From Triticum aestivum (taxonomy: Eukaryota; Streptophyta; Magnoliopsida; Poales; Poaceae): 64,000 nucleotides of DNA. Each line of letters opens with the position of its first letter. Within the stretch, counting starts at the first letter, position 1. Both the position numbers and the translations under genes were made by a program. The stretch is from positions 403,894,790 to 403,958,789 of the forward strand of contig NC_057811.1 in assembly GCF_018294505.1 (NCBI RefSeq), read 5' to 3'. Positions 13,335 through 24,050 of this stretch are shown piece by piece. The notes under the pieces were generated by a model, which saw nothing but the letters and a program-made list of their open reading frames with translations, was not told the origin of the DNA and did not search any database.

Positions 13335-13805
13335 TGTCGGTGTCAAAACCGGCGGATCTCGGGTAGGGGGTCCTGAACTGTGCGTCTAAGGCGGATGGTA
13401 ACATGAGGCGGGGGACACGATGTTTACCCACGTTCGGGCCCTCTCGATGGAGGTAATACCCTACTTCCTGCTTGATTGATCTTGATAATATGAGTATTAC
13501 AAGAGTTGGTCTACCACGAGATCGTAGAGGCTAAACCCTAGAAGCTAGCCTATGGTTATGATTGTTGTTGTCCTACGGACTAAACCCTCCAGTTTATATA
13601 GACACCGGAGGGGGCTAGGGTTACACAGAGTCAGATACAAGGGAGGAGATCTACATATCTGTATTGCCAAGCTTGCCTTCCACGCAAAGGAGAGTCCCAT
13701 CCGGACACGAGACGAAGTCTTCAATCTTGTATCTTCATAGTCCAACAGTCCGGCTAAAATATAGAGTCCGGCAGTCCGAGGACCCCCTAATCCAGGACTC
13801 CCTCA
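13335..13805 (-). repeat. 3' LTR of the Tat/Grande-like element
   Basis: The LTR has ends TGTCGGTGTC...ACTCCCTCA on the plus strand. In element sense a purine-rich stretch (TTCAGGGGCTAC) lies just upstream, at 13806-13817, as expected for the polypurine tract. Confidence 0.93.
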
Positions 13806-13817
13806 GTAGCCCCTGAA

Positions 13818-14238
13818 CCAGGCTTCAATGATGATGAGTCCGGCGCGCAGATTCTCTTCGGCATTGCAAGGAGGGTTCCTCCTCCGAATACTCCATAGAA
13901 GATTTTGAACACAAGGATCGTGTCCGGCTCTGCAAAATAAATTCCACATACCGCCGTAGAGAGTATAATATTCCACAAATCTAATCTACTGACAAGTTTC
14001 ATAGCGTGACATCACGCCACAGCCCGGTCATTATTCGAACCGTTTTTCCCAACCAGCTACTGCACATATTGCGAGGCGGTTTTCTTCGCACGTCTTGTCG
14101 AAGCAGAGATCGTGTCCCCCTATCACAGGATTCTCATCAATACGGGTGTGGGTAACCCAACCGCGTCATCAATTACGGCGCTTGGGGAATAAGCGAGTTT
14201 ACCAGGCAAGTGGGGAGGCGCATAGTTTCTTCCGCCCT
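13818..14238. other. Upstream region of the antisense gene
   Basis: Non-coding DNA between the 3' LTR and the TATA box. No ORF or repeat stands out. It probably contains the upstream promoter of the antisense gene. Confidence 0.4.
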
Positions 14239-14245
14239 TATAAAG
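14239..14245 (+). promoter_or_regulatory. TATA box of the antisense gene
   Basis: TATAAAG, 113 bp before the ATG at 14358 and in the sense of that gene. It suggests the antisense gene had its own promoter inside the retrotransposon rather than using an LTR. Confidence 0.5.
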
Positions 14246-14357
14246 GGACAAGGATTCATCTTTTTCACCCACGCCTTCTTCTTCCTTGCTCATCCATTCT
14301 TGCGCACTCGAGCTCCAGCACCCAAGTTCGCATTTTCTCCTCAAAACCACTCCAAGC

Positions 14358-17300
14358 ATGTCCGGAGCGGGAGGCAAGTGGATGGTCTCCTCCGTTACGG
14401 AGGAGGACACTACAAAGCTCCGGGGAGCCGGATACCTGGCCGCAGATATCGCGCACCGGCTACCAGATGCGGGGCAGATCGTCCCTACTCCAGAACCCCA
14501 TGAGAGGGTGGTATTTCTTACCCACTTCATCCGCGGGCTGGGATTTCCCCTCCACCCGTTCGTGCGTGGGATCATGTTCTACTACGGGCTGGACTTTCAC
14601 GATCTGGCCCCCAATTTCATCCTCAACATCTCAGCGTTTATCATCGTGTGCGAGGCCTTCCTCCGCATTAAGCCCCACTTCGGCCTGTGGCTGAAGACCT
14701 TCAATGTTAAACCAAAGGTGGTGGTCGGCCAGCAAGCGGAGTGCGGAGGCGCCATGGTGGGCAAAATGCCCAACATCGCCTGGCTCGAAGGCTCCTATGT
14801 GGAGACCTTGAAAGGGTGGCAATCGGGGTGGTTCTACATCACCGAGCCGCGCAACACCAACTGGGTGGCGGCCCCCGAATTCCGATCCGGTATCCCCATG
14901 CGGCTCACCTCCTGGAAAGAGAAGGGCCTATCCTGGGGTTCATCGGTAGAGCTGACCGGACTCCAGACCTGCGTCAAAAACATGATAAGCAAGAAGATCA
15001 AGCTTGTCAACGTGGTCCAAGTCATGCTCTTCCGCCGGATCCTCCCGTGTCAAAGACGGGCATTCAATTTGTGGGAGTTCGACCCGGCTAAGCACCAGGC
15101 GCTGCGAGAGCTCTTCGACACGATGCACAAGGACGTCTGGAAGGTGTTGTTCAAGGGCGTCGAGGTACCTCCTCCCCTTACCGAGGATCGCGGACTCAGC
15201 GCAAGGCGCCCTGCCAATCCGGTAAGTCTTTTATATCTCATAAGATGTTCCTTTCCCCAGTATAACCGTGCGAGGGATCTGAGCCTCCACGCCTTTTTAC
15301 AGGACTGGGTAGCGACAGCGGAGCAGATCGATTGTCCAGCCCCCCTGCCCGAAGATCCAGCATATGCTCTCCTAACAGAGATGTTGGTTCCGGCGCCTTA
15401 TGAGGTGCCGGAGAAGAAGGCCAAGAAGAAGGCCGCGGGGGCTAGGAAAGGTCTCCAGCGCAAGGTTATATTAGACTCATCGTCCAAAAACACCAAGGCG
15501 CACTCCTCCCGCGAAAACGAGGAGGAGGAAGAGGAAAGTTCTCCCCCCCCCCCCCAGCCGGGGGAGACAAGAAAAGGAAGGCCGCCCCGTTTGGGGAGGC
15601 CGAAGGGTCCAAGAAGGGAAGGACTCTCCTTCCGGACTGTTCCACGACGGCCGCTTTTAGCGACGAGGAGTGGTTGCCCAGGGACAAGCCCCTGGCGAAG
15701 TCGTAAGTATTCGGATACCATAATAGTTCTTGGTATGTTTTATTTTATTTCTTCTTATCACACCGAACATGATTATGCAGTCCATCCCGAGCCCATATCG
15801 ACGTATCTTCTTCGGATGATTCTTTGGGCCCGTCGGATATGAACAGCGATTCACTCCCGACCGCCTCCTCCCCCCACCCTACGGACGATGCCGAGGTGTT
15901 GTCTCAAAGGGAACTGAACCGGGGGGAGACAGTTCCGGAGGTGCCTCAAGGCGGCATTCCAGGCGCTGGGCGCACGAGGGGCAAGACTCCCCAGGGCCCT
16001 AACGCCGGGGGCAGCAAGTCTAGCCCCCAGCCGAATACTGCGCCGGAACCTCCAGTGGTTCCGGATATTGTCAGGCAACCCCTCGCTAAGGGGGGCAAGC
16101 CGTCTGTGCCGATGGCCTCTGTCCATCCAGAGGCATCGGACAACTTGCTGGAAGCGCTTCGCGACGCTTCCATTGACGAAGAGCACCGCACTGTGATGAG
16201 TGCGGTGGTCAAGAAGGTTCAGTCCGCCAAGAGCGGATTGACTGAAGCCTGTGCCAGCCTCCTAACAGGCTTTTAGGTAAGTAATAGAATTATAAGAAAA
16301 TGTTATAGCATAGCCAGTAGCCCCCTGATGCTCTGTTTGGCGCTCGTGAAGAAAGGCCGAATAGAGGATCAAATAATAATCGCAGGAGTCTAATCAGAAT
16401 GTGTCTATGTGAATAAGCAGGCTTCACTACTAGCCGCTGCCGCTCGTACTGCGGAGGTCGCCGCACTGAAGTGGGACCTTGAGCGGTCCAAGGAAGAGCT
16501 CGGCCTTACCAAGAGGCAGCTCGAAGAGAACAAAGGTAAGTGATACCCCGTCTGTATATTGATAAAGAAAAATGTGGTTTTTGAATAATAGGTTCGTCAT
16601 GAATTTTGCTTAGGGGCCACGACCGAAGTGGCGGCCCTGAAGAAGGCGCTTTCCGAGGCCGAAGACAAAGCGGCCAAGGAGTGCATCGAGCGAGAGAAGC
16701 AAGAGGCCCGAGTCGGCGAGGTGCAGCAAGAGCTCCAGGCTCTCGTCAAGAAACACGAGTCCTTGGAGCGTGACTCGAAGACACAAGGGTCCGAGCTTGC
16801 GAAGGCCCTCGAAAACGCACAACATGCCAAGGCCGAAGCCCAAAAGGCCCTCCAGGAAATTAAGGCGGTTAAGAAGATAGCGGCGGGTAAGGCATTCATT
16901 ATGCAAAGCAAGCATGTGAAGGAAACTTTCCTTTTACTTACCCGAATTCGGAGCTCTCCAGGAGCGTTCGTAGATCTACCCCGCAGTGTGTCGGATGCCG
17001 CGGAGTCTACCAGGCCGAGGAGGGGAGCTTGACGGAGAAGTTGTTCTGGTCTCAGTATACTGGGACCGAACATCCGATGCCCTTGAGCGACCAGTTGAAG
17101 CAACTAGTCGAGCTTCACAAGGCAGCCGAACTGGCCATGAGGGGCCTTATAGTCCGGATGTGGCCTGGCGAGCCCCTGCCTGGCAGCTATTTCGGCCTGG
17201 TAAGGCGACTTGTGAACGCCTGCCCAAGGCTTGAAGTCATAAAGCTGCCCGTCTGCATCGAGGGTGCGCGCAGGGCTTTTGCCTGGGCGAAAGTGCACTG

Positions 17301-17445
17301 GGCGAAGCTGGACGCCGAAAAGCTGGTGAAGGAGGGGCCGCCGGAGGGCAAGGAGCATCGTCACCCCGAAAAGTATTATGACAGTGTCCTGAAGGGTGCT
17401 TGCCTTGTGGCGGAGGAATGTGCTAAGGATGTAATATTTGAATGA
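14358..17445 (+). pseudogene. Antisense gene of the Tat-like element (putative gypsy-type transposon domain plus coiled coil)
   Basis: Six exons fit well: 14358-15221, 15303-15702, 15781-16276, 16421-16535, 16614-16886 and 16962-17445, each with GT...AG introns. The first exon carries the domain called putative gypsy-type transposon (PF04195; LGFPLHPFVRGIMFYYGLD, LHPF and KPHFGLWLKTF are visible). A Lys- and Glu-rich linker follows, then a long heptad-type coiled coil (exons 4-5, ALKKALSEAEDKAAKE). The last exon holds a conserved C-terminal region (EKLFWSQYTG). Function is unknown; Tat-lineage elements keep such a gene antisense to pol. Lesions: a probable length change in the C run at 15542-15555, a TAG at the end of exon 3 (16274-16276) and a 1-base deletion near 17004. 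Until the C run the frame is intact. Confidence 0.8.
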
Positions 17446-18639
17446 ATGTACTCATGTGATCCTGTAATATGAAACGAGATCATGTGCGCTATGTAACGCT
17501 TTGTTAATTTAAAATATTACCTTCTGTGCTACCGTTTATAAAATCTGAGAGTTGGCCAGTCGTCGGCTTCTGCCCCCATGTAACTAGTACTGAGGTGTTC
17601 GGGATAAACCTGATCACTCTTTATCCCAATTTTGGGTCCTTTGAAGGAGGTGTTCAGCACAACGAACCAGGCAATCGGACTATAAAGCTTTATCACTCTC
17701 ACTTAGCTATAGAAGTCTACAATTTTAAATTTTGGCGAAGCCCCTAGTATTCGGAAGGCTGAATTTGGGGCGCTATATACGCCTAAGTCAGACAAGGCCG
17801 ACTCCTCACCCGAAGCGGAAGAAGTCTTTAAGGACTTGAGACCTCTCGAACCGCGACCAGCTCTCGCCGGATCATGACAGTCAGTTTTCGGCTTTCTCTA
17901 CTGAGGTGCTCGTCCGGAAGAATCGGGACACAATCGCAGTAGTTCTCCCAGTGCTACCTTAGCCGATATAGCGGAACGTAAGGTACCAAAACATGGGAGC
18001 CGGGCAAACCCAACTATTGACCCAAGACATGATTCGGAGCTGATGCATATAATGCTATAAGTTCGGGGTGCCGCACTGTCGAAAGTGTTCGGACTTTTCA
18101 CGCCATGTTATGGGGTACACTGAAGCCCCTGGTGCACTGGTCGTACCAGAATGTACGGGTGCAATTTGTCGTAAATAAGCAGACAAGGGGAAAAACGAAG
18201 TGCAATAATAGGCTAACGCTATGCATTGTTATTTAAATAATACGTCAAAGCGTACGGATACAAGTAGTGCAATAAGCAAAAAAATAGGACTATTTGACAT
18301 GTCCTATCCAAGGGCAAGCTGCGTACGGGTATGTAAAACAGGTATTCGATCGTTATCAGAGACCACCTGGGGATTCCCTTGTACGTCAGAGCGTCTTGCT
18401 TCCTTGGTAATTCCTTCCCGCAATGAGTCAACAATCAGACTGCCAGAGAGGTCTTCCTGAGAGTAAGGTCCTGAAAGAGAAAAATGATAAAGGTATACGT
18501 GCCCGGGGGCGGTTGAGCCGCATTGTGGGCCGTGCCATAGCCGTGCCTCCGCCTATGCCCATGATATCTTGAGTGCGTAGTTATGTACGCGCGGCACAAA
18601 TTTTGCCGCTTGACTGGGACTATGACGGAGGCCGAATTG
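17446..18639. other. Non-coding gap where pol should be
   Basis: This 1.2 kb separates the 3' end of the antisense gene from the protease end of gag-protease. I see no RT YxDD-type motif, RNase H or integrase zinc finger. Part of it is likely the 3' untranslated region of the antisense gene. A precise internal deletion of pol in an ancestor would explain it. Confidence 0.6.
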
Positions 18640-21600
18640 CTAGGCGAGCTCAAAACGTGCCTGGTGATCCTCCTGCGGGGTACCCCGGACTCGCTTGAAG
18701 GTGTCTGGGGTCTTCTTCGCCGAATTGGCGGTTTGCCTAATAAGGCTGCTTTGCGCTTCTGCTGCGAGGGCCGCAGTGTGCTCCTCCGTGCGGAGCGAGC
18801 GTTCTGTGTTTCCATTAACTGTTATAACCCCACGTGGTCCTGGCATTTTGAGTTTGAGGTATGCATAATGCGGTACCGCATTGAATGTGGTAAATGCGGT
18901 TCGTCCGAGCAGTGCGTGATAGCCGCTGCGAAAGGGGACGATATCGAAGATTAACTCCTCGCTTCGGAAGTTGTCCGCAGATCCGAAGACCACTTCCAGT
19001 GTGATTGAGCCCGTGCAACAGGCCTCTACACCTGGGATGACACCTTTAAAGGTGGTTTTGGTGGGTTTGATCCTCGATGGATCTATACCCATTTTGTGCA
19101 CTGTATCCTGATAAAGCAGGTTCAGGCTGCTGCCACCGTCCATAAGGACTCGAGTGAGGTGAAATCCGTGAATGATGGGATCAAGAACCAATGCGGCCGG
19201 ACCGCCATGACGGATACTAGTGGGGTGGTCCCTGCGATCGAAAGTGATCGGACAAGAAGACCATGGGTTGAACTTTGGGGCGACTGGCTCCATCGCATAG
19301 ACGTCCCTTAGTGCGTGCTTCCGTTCCCTCTTGGGAATATGGGTTGCGTATATCATGTTCACCGTTTTCACTTGGGGAGGAAATTTCTTCTGTCCTCCTG
19401 TGTTCGGCGGCCGGGGCTCCTCCTCATCGTCGCTGTGCAGCCCCTTTTCCTTGTTTTCGGCGTTCAACTTGCCGGCCTGCTTGAACACCCAACATTCTCT
19501 GTTGGTGTGATTGGCTGGCTTATTGGGGGTGCCGTGAATTTGACACGAGCGATCGAGTATGCGGTCCAAACTGGACGGGCCCGGATTGCTTCTTTTGAAC
19601 GGCTTTTTCCGCTGACCGGATTTAGAGCCATTGAATCCGGCATTGACTGCCGTGTCTTCGGCGTTGTCGCGTTGTTGCGGCGCTTGTGTCTGGTGCGACG
19701 TGGTCTACCGTTGCTGTCTTTGGCATCTAAATTGCCAGGATTTCTTGATGTGTTATTGCTGCGAGCCAGCCAGCTGTCTTCGCCCGCGCAAAGCGGGTCA
19801 TGAGTGTTGTGAGGGCTGCCATGGACTTCGGCTTCTCTTGGGCGAGGTGTCGGGCGAGCCACTCGTCACGGATGTTATGCTTAAATGCCGCTAAGGCCTC
19901 GGCATCCGGACAGTCGATAATTTGGTTCTTTTTAGTTAGGAACCGAATCCAGAATTTCCTGGTCGATTCCCCTGGCTGTTGGGTTATGTGGCTCAAGTCA
20001 TCAGCGTCCGGTGGTCGCACATAAGTGCCCTAGAAGTTGTCAAGGAATGCATCTTCCAAATTCTCCCAACTGCCAATGGAGTTTGCTGGCAGGCTATTCA
20101 GCGAATGCCGAGCTGGTCCTTTGAGTTTTAGTGGGAGGTACTTGATGGCATGTAGATCATCACCGCGGGCCATGTGGATGTGGAGGAGGAAATCCTCGAT
20201 CCATACCGCGGGGTCTGTAGTATCATCATATGACTCAATGTTCACGGGTTTAAATCCTTCTGGGAATTCATGATCCATCACTTCGTCCGTGAAGCATAGG
20301 GGGTGTGCGGCGCCTCTGTGCCGGGCTATGTCACGACACAGTTCATACGAGTCTTGTCTGCTATATTCGGCCCGGCCGGATTTGCTTTTAGTGTATCCGG
20401 CGTGACGATCATCGTCACGCGTTGGGGCGCGCCCCCGTGATCCGTACATCGATCTTGTATGTCCTGCTTTGTTTTCCAATACGTCTCGCAGGTCCCGCGT
20501 GTTTCCCCGGGCCTTGGTGTTTTCGTTTGAATGGCGGCGGGGTGCGGGCTGAACTTCGGGCTGATATGCCACTCTGTCTCGGCCACGAGGTGACCGATCA
20601 GCCGCATCATACGCTGGTAATGTAGGTTTTAATGCTTCCTCCTCGAGTTGGGGTAGCAACCTGCGCTTTGGGTAACTCTTGGTTGGGCGTTCGAGTTCGT
20701 ATTCCTCGGCCGCCAGGACCTCGGTCCATCTATCCGCTAGCAGGTCTTGGTCAGCTCGAAGCTGTTGTTGCTTTTTCTTCACGCTATTTGTTGTGGCTAT
20801 AAGCCGGCGCTTGAAGCGCTCCTGCTCGACGGGATCCTCAGGCACGATAAATTCTTCGTCGTCGAGGCTCACCTCGACTTTGGAGAGAGGCATGTAATTG
20901 TCATCCTCTGATTCTCCGTCTGCTGCCTGTTCTTGAGGGCTAGCTTGCCCATCCTCCCGCTCGAGGCCTGGCTGGAAGGGATTGTCATCGTCTTCGGCAC
21001 TATCCGGAGCGTTATTGTCTCTTGTGCCGGTATCGCTGCTTTTGCTATGGCGAGGCTTAGAGCGGCGCCGCTGACGTTGGTGCTTGGATTGCTTCTTGGA
21101 GGGATTATCCTCTGTTGCCTTATCGCCATTGCCTTCTTTGGGGGTGTTCACCATGTATATATAATATGATGAGGTGGCAGTCCAGCGCCCTGTGGGCGGT
21201 GGTTCCTGTTCGTCTCCTGCATCGTCATCCATACCGTCGATGTCTTCAGAGCCGAAATCGAGCATGTCGGTTAAGTCGTCGACAGTGGCTATTAAGTGGG
21301 TGGTGGGTGGGGAACGAATTTCTTCGTCGTCCGCTTCCCACTCAAGCCGGACATAGTTCGGCCAAGGGTCTCCAGACAAGGAGAGAGACCTTAATGAATT
21401 TAGCACATCGCCTAGTGGCGAGTGCTGAAAGATATTGGCGGAGGAAAACTCCATGATTGGTGCCCAATAAGATTCGATAGGCACGGACGCAGGCGGTTCG
21501 GAGCCCGTGGCCGGGGACGAATCCAGGTGTCCGGTAGCACAGGCCTCATAGGGGGTGAAGTCAGCATTCGGCTCTATCACCGCTGAGTGTGCGGCCTCCG

Positions 21601-21956
21601 TGGCGGGGTCTATCCACCCTTCCTCGGACGGCACGATCTGCTCCGAATTGAGAGTCGGAGTAGCCGCAGGTGTGATCGCCCGAACATTGTCCGATGTCAG
21701 AGCAGTCGTGCTCGTCGTGACTATGCGGCGCACCTGACGTGGGCTCTAATCCGTCGAAGATCAAGTCTCCGCGGATGTCGGCGATATAGTTCAAGCTTCC
21801 AAACCTGACCTGATGGCCAGGGGCGTAGCTTTCGATCTGCTCCAGATGGCCAAGGGAGTTGGCCCGCAGTACGAAGCCGCCGAATATGAAGATCTGTCCA
21901 GGGAGAAAAATCTCACCCTGGATCGCATCGTTGCCGATGATCGAAGGAGCCATCAA
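18640..21956 (-). pseudogene. Decayed gag-protease of the Tat/Grande-like element
   Basis: The minus-strand frame opens near 21956 (MAPSIIGNDAIQ). A long acidic and basic linker follows (to about 20400), then the gag core (WIEDFLLHIHMARGDDLHAI, HSLNSLPANSIGSW, ESTRKFWIRFL), a C/H-rich knuckle-like stretch (CQIHGTPNKPANHTNRECW) and a retropepsin with LMDGGSSLNLLY and ALLGRTAF. Gag packages the RNA; protease matures the particle. Breaks: a frame change near 21730, TAG at 20030-20032 (in DNF-stop-GTYVRPP, where Gln is expected) and frame changes between about 19800 and 19570. It ends at 18640 without RT. Assignment to a Tat-type Gypsy gag-protease is firm. Confidence 0.85.
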
Positions 21957-22000
21957 GCCTTATGGTGACGGCACAGTGGAACTCTCAATGAAAGTACCAA

Positions 22001-22471
22001 TGTCGGTGTCAAAACCGGCGGATCTCGGGTAGGGGGTCCCGAACTGTGCGTCTAAGGCGGATGGTAACAGGAGGCGGGGGACACGATGTTTACCCACGTT
22101 CGGGCCCTCTCGATGGAGGTAATACCCTACTTCCTTCTTGATTGATCTTGATGATATGAGTATTACAAGAGTTGATCTACCACGAGATCGTAGAGGCTAA
22201 ACCCTAGAAGCTAGCCTATGGTTATGATTGTTGTTGTCCTACGGACCAAACCCTCCGGTTTATATAGACACCGGAGGGGGCTAGGGTTACACAGAGTCGG
22301 TTACAAGGGAGGAGATCTACATATCCGTATTGCCAAGCTTGCCTTCCACGCAAAGGAGAGTCCCATCCGGACACGGGACGAAGTCTTCAATCTTGTATCT
22401 TCATAGTCCAACAGTCCGGCTAAAATATAGAGTCCGGCAGTCCGAGGACCCCCTAATCCAGGACTCCCTCA
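22001..22471 (-). repeat. 5' LTR of the Tat/Grande-like element
   Basis: Same length as the left copy, with about 11 mismatches. It is followed on the plus strand by acgag, the target duplication. The sequence next to it inside the element (21980-22000) should hold the primer-binding site, but I could not match it to a tRNA with confidence. Confidence 0.93.
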
Positions 22472-23465
22472 ACGAGCACAGGGCGCGGGTGGCGACGAGC
22501 ACAGTGGGCACGGGCGCAATGTTGGCTTGGCCGCGTTGTGCCCGTGCTTGCTGCGGCGAGCTCCGACATCGGCGAGCGCCAGGGTGAGTTAAGGACGTCG
22601 GGACGGTGATTGTGGCGAGGTTTGGCAAGGCGCGGCGGGGTGGGAAGCGAGCACGCGCTAAACAGAGCACTCGGCGGCATCCAGAGCGCATCGACTAGCT
22701 CATTGGCATCATGCACACGCGTGGTCACCGCGCGAACTCTGGCATAGAGCCACGTCTTGCCATAAATTCATGTCTGGCGGTTTGTTCTTGATGATCTGAG
22801 TCACTCCATGGGTTCGAGTTGATCACAGGCGCACTGTGTGAGTCGGTTTCTTCCTGGGAAGTTTCTGGTCAGAAACTTGTGAGGTTAAATGTGATCAAAC
22901 CAAAAATAGTTTAGGGCTGATTTTTGGTGGTTAGTAGTTTCTTAGGAGGGTAATGAAGCCCTAGAAATTTGAGCTCCATTGGATAAAGGAAAAGTATACT
23001 TGCTGTAGAAACTGCATTTTCTGACCAGAACATAAATGATTTTCTGTACCAAAAATATTCCAAAAACCTATGCAATATTTTTGCTCAGGGATGTGTTCCA
23101 AGGTTCAAAGAATATTTGGGATTTTTTTTAGATTTTTGTGAGCAAAGAAAATGAGGGTTGCTTTGGAGCATATGTTGCTGACTAGGGTTTTTGAAGGAAA
23201 AATGAATATTTTTTCAATTATGAAAAATATTCCTAGGATTATTTTGGGATTAATCAGAGAGGAAATGATGGTTTGAGGGAGAGATGAGCCACTTGGGTGA
23301 AAATCAAGTGTATGCCCAAGGGTTTAAGTCCAACTGAGTTGATTCAAAAATCCAAATTCAAACCAAATGGAAACCAAAATCAGAAAAAGAAAAGAGGGCA
23401 AAAACCAGGCTATCACATCAAGTCTTTGATTTTCTTTCTTTTTTGCGAGGAAGGAAGGAGGACAA

Positions 23466-23545
23466 AATTGAGAGTTCCTGGGATTCAAACCCAAGACCTC
23501 TCGGTTGAAAACCAAGGGTGCTAGTCACTTATGTGGTGAATGTTC
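23466..23545 (-). repeat. tRNA-like (SINE-type) relic with pol III boxes
   Basis: On the minus strand this region shows an A-box-like AAGTGACTAGCACC, an anticodon-arm-like hairpin (CTTGG, loop TTTTCAA, CCGAG) and a B-box-like GGGTTTGAATCCC, spaced as in a tRNA. A T-rich stretch follows at 23440-23455 on the plus strand. The acceptor stem does not pair clearly, so it is not a functional tRNA gene. A tRNA-derived SINE head or an old tRNA pseudogene within CACTA-1 is the likely source. Confidence 0.4.
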
Positions 23546-23694
23546 CCTGAGAGGAGGACGGCAGACGAACGCATTTTCCTCGCAGTTTTAGTTCTGACGC
23601 AAGATCGAACGGTCGCAGTTTTGGGAATGTTATCAGGCGAACGAGCCCAGTTTTTCTTTTCTTCCTCTATATAAAAAAGTATGCTACTTGGTGT

Positions 23695-24050
23695 CGTCTT
23701 AGTCAACAAACAATTGTGCCAACCTTGATCGTTGGATTGACATTCAACGTTTGTCGTGTTTCTTCAGTCTCTTCTTCCTCCAACCGCCAAAGCCAAACCA
23801 GCGCCGGCGGGACCGCCTGCTCCCACCTCCCACGGCTGGCTGTGCTGCCGCGCACGCATCATGGCCACATCGCACCCTAAAACTCTGTGCATCTTCCCCG
23901 GCTCCTGTTCGTTCCCGTCCGAGGCCTCACCATCGTCCTCCGCCTTGGTTCGCTCGCCGCGGCGCTGCCCTCCGGTGTTGTCAACATGGTCAACAACCGA
24001 GAGGAATAAGGAGATGATTGTACATGGTGAGGATGACAGTAGGGACCCAG
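23695..24050 (+). repeat. CACTA-1 subterminal unit, copy 1
   Basis: This segment (tcttagtcaacaaacaattg onward, through the ccgcctgctcccacctccca block to gtcaacatggtcaac) is related to units at about 47925-48320 and 48590-49010. The copies lie on both sides of LTR-X and show that the same CACTA-1 DNA continues across that insertion. ORFs in it are not conserved in frame and are not called. Confidence 0.65.

Larger units (their letters stand above)
13335..22471 (-). mobile_element. Tat/Grande-like Gypsy retrotransposon without RT and integrase
   Basis: Both 471-bp LTRs and a perfect target duplication (acgag at 13330-13334 and 22472-22476) are present. Gag and protease read on the minus strand next to the right (5') LTR. 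A separate multi-exon gene reads on the plus strand next to the left (3') LTR. An antisense gene between pol and the 3' LTR is known from Tat-lineage elements such as Grande. The region where RT, RNase H and integrase should be (17446-18639) is only 1.2 kb and has no such motifs, so the element depended on others for transposition. The LTRs differ at about 11 of 471 positions by eye, which is recent. The element sits inside LTR-A. Confidence 0.9.
10743..23417 (-). mobile_element. Solo LTR (LTR-A), about 3.5 kb, split by a Gypsy insertion
   Basis: The stretch begins TGTGGCACCCCGG at 10743 and ends GGCTATCACA at 23417, so its ends are TGT...ACA. The five bases before it and after it are both tcaag, a perfect target duplication. 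Without the internal Gypsy element (13335-22471 plus its duplicated 5 bases) it is about 3,533 bp. No internal domain or second LTR exists, so it is a solo LTR left by LTR-LTR recombination. A GAGTAC-type inverted repeat about 354 bp from its left end matches one at the same relative place in LTR-X and element Y, which suggests minus orientation. Confidence 0.82.
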
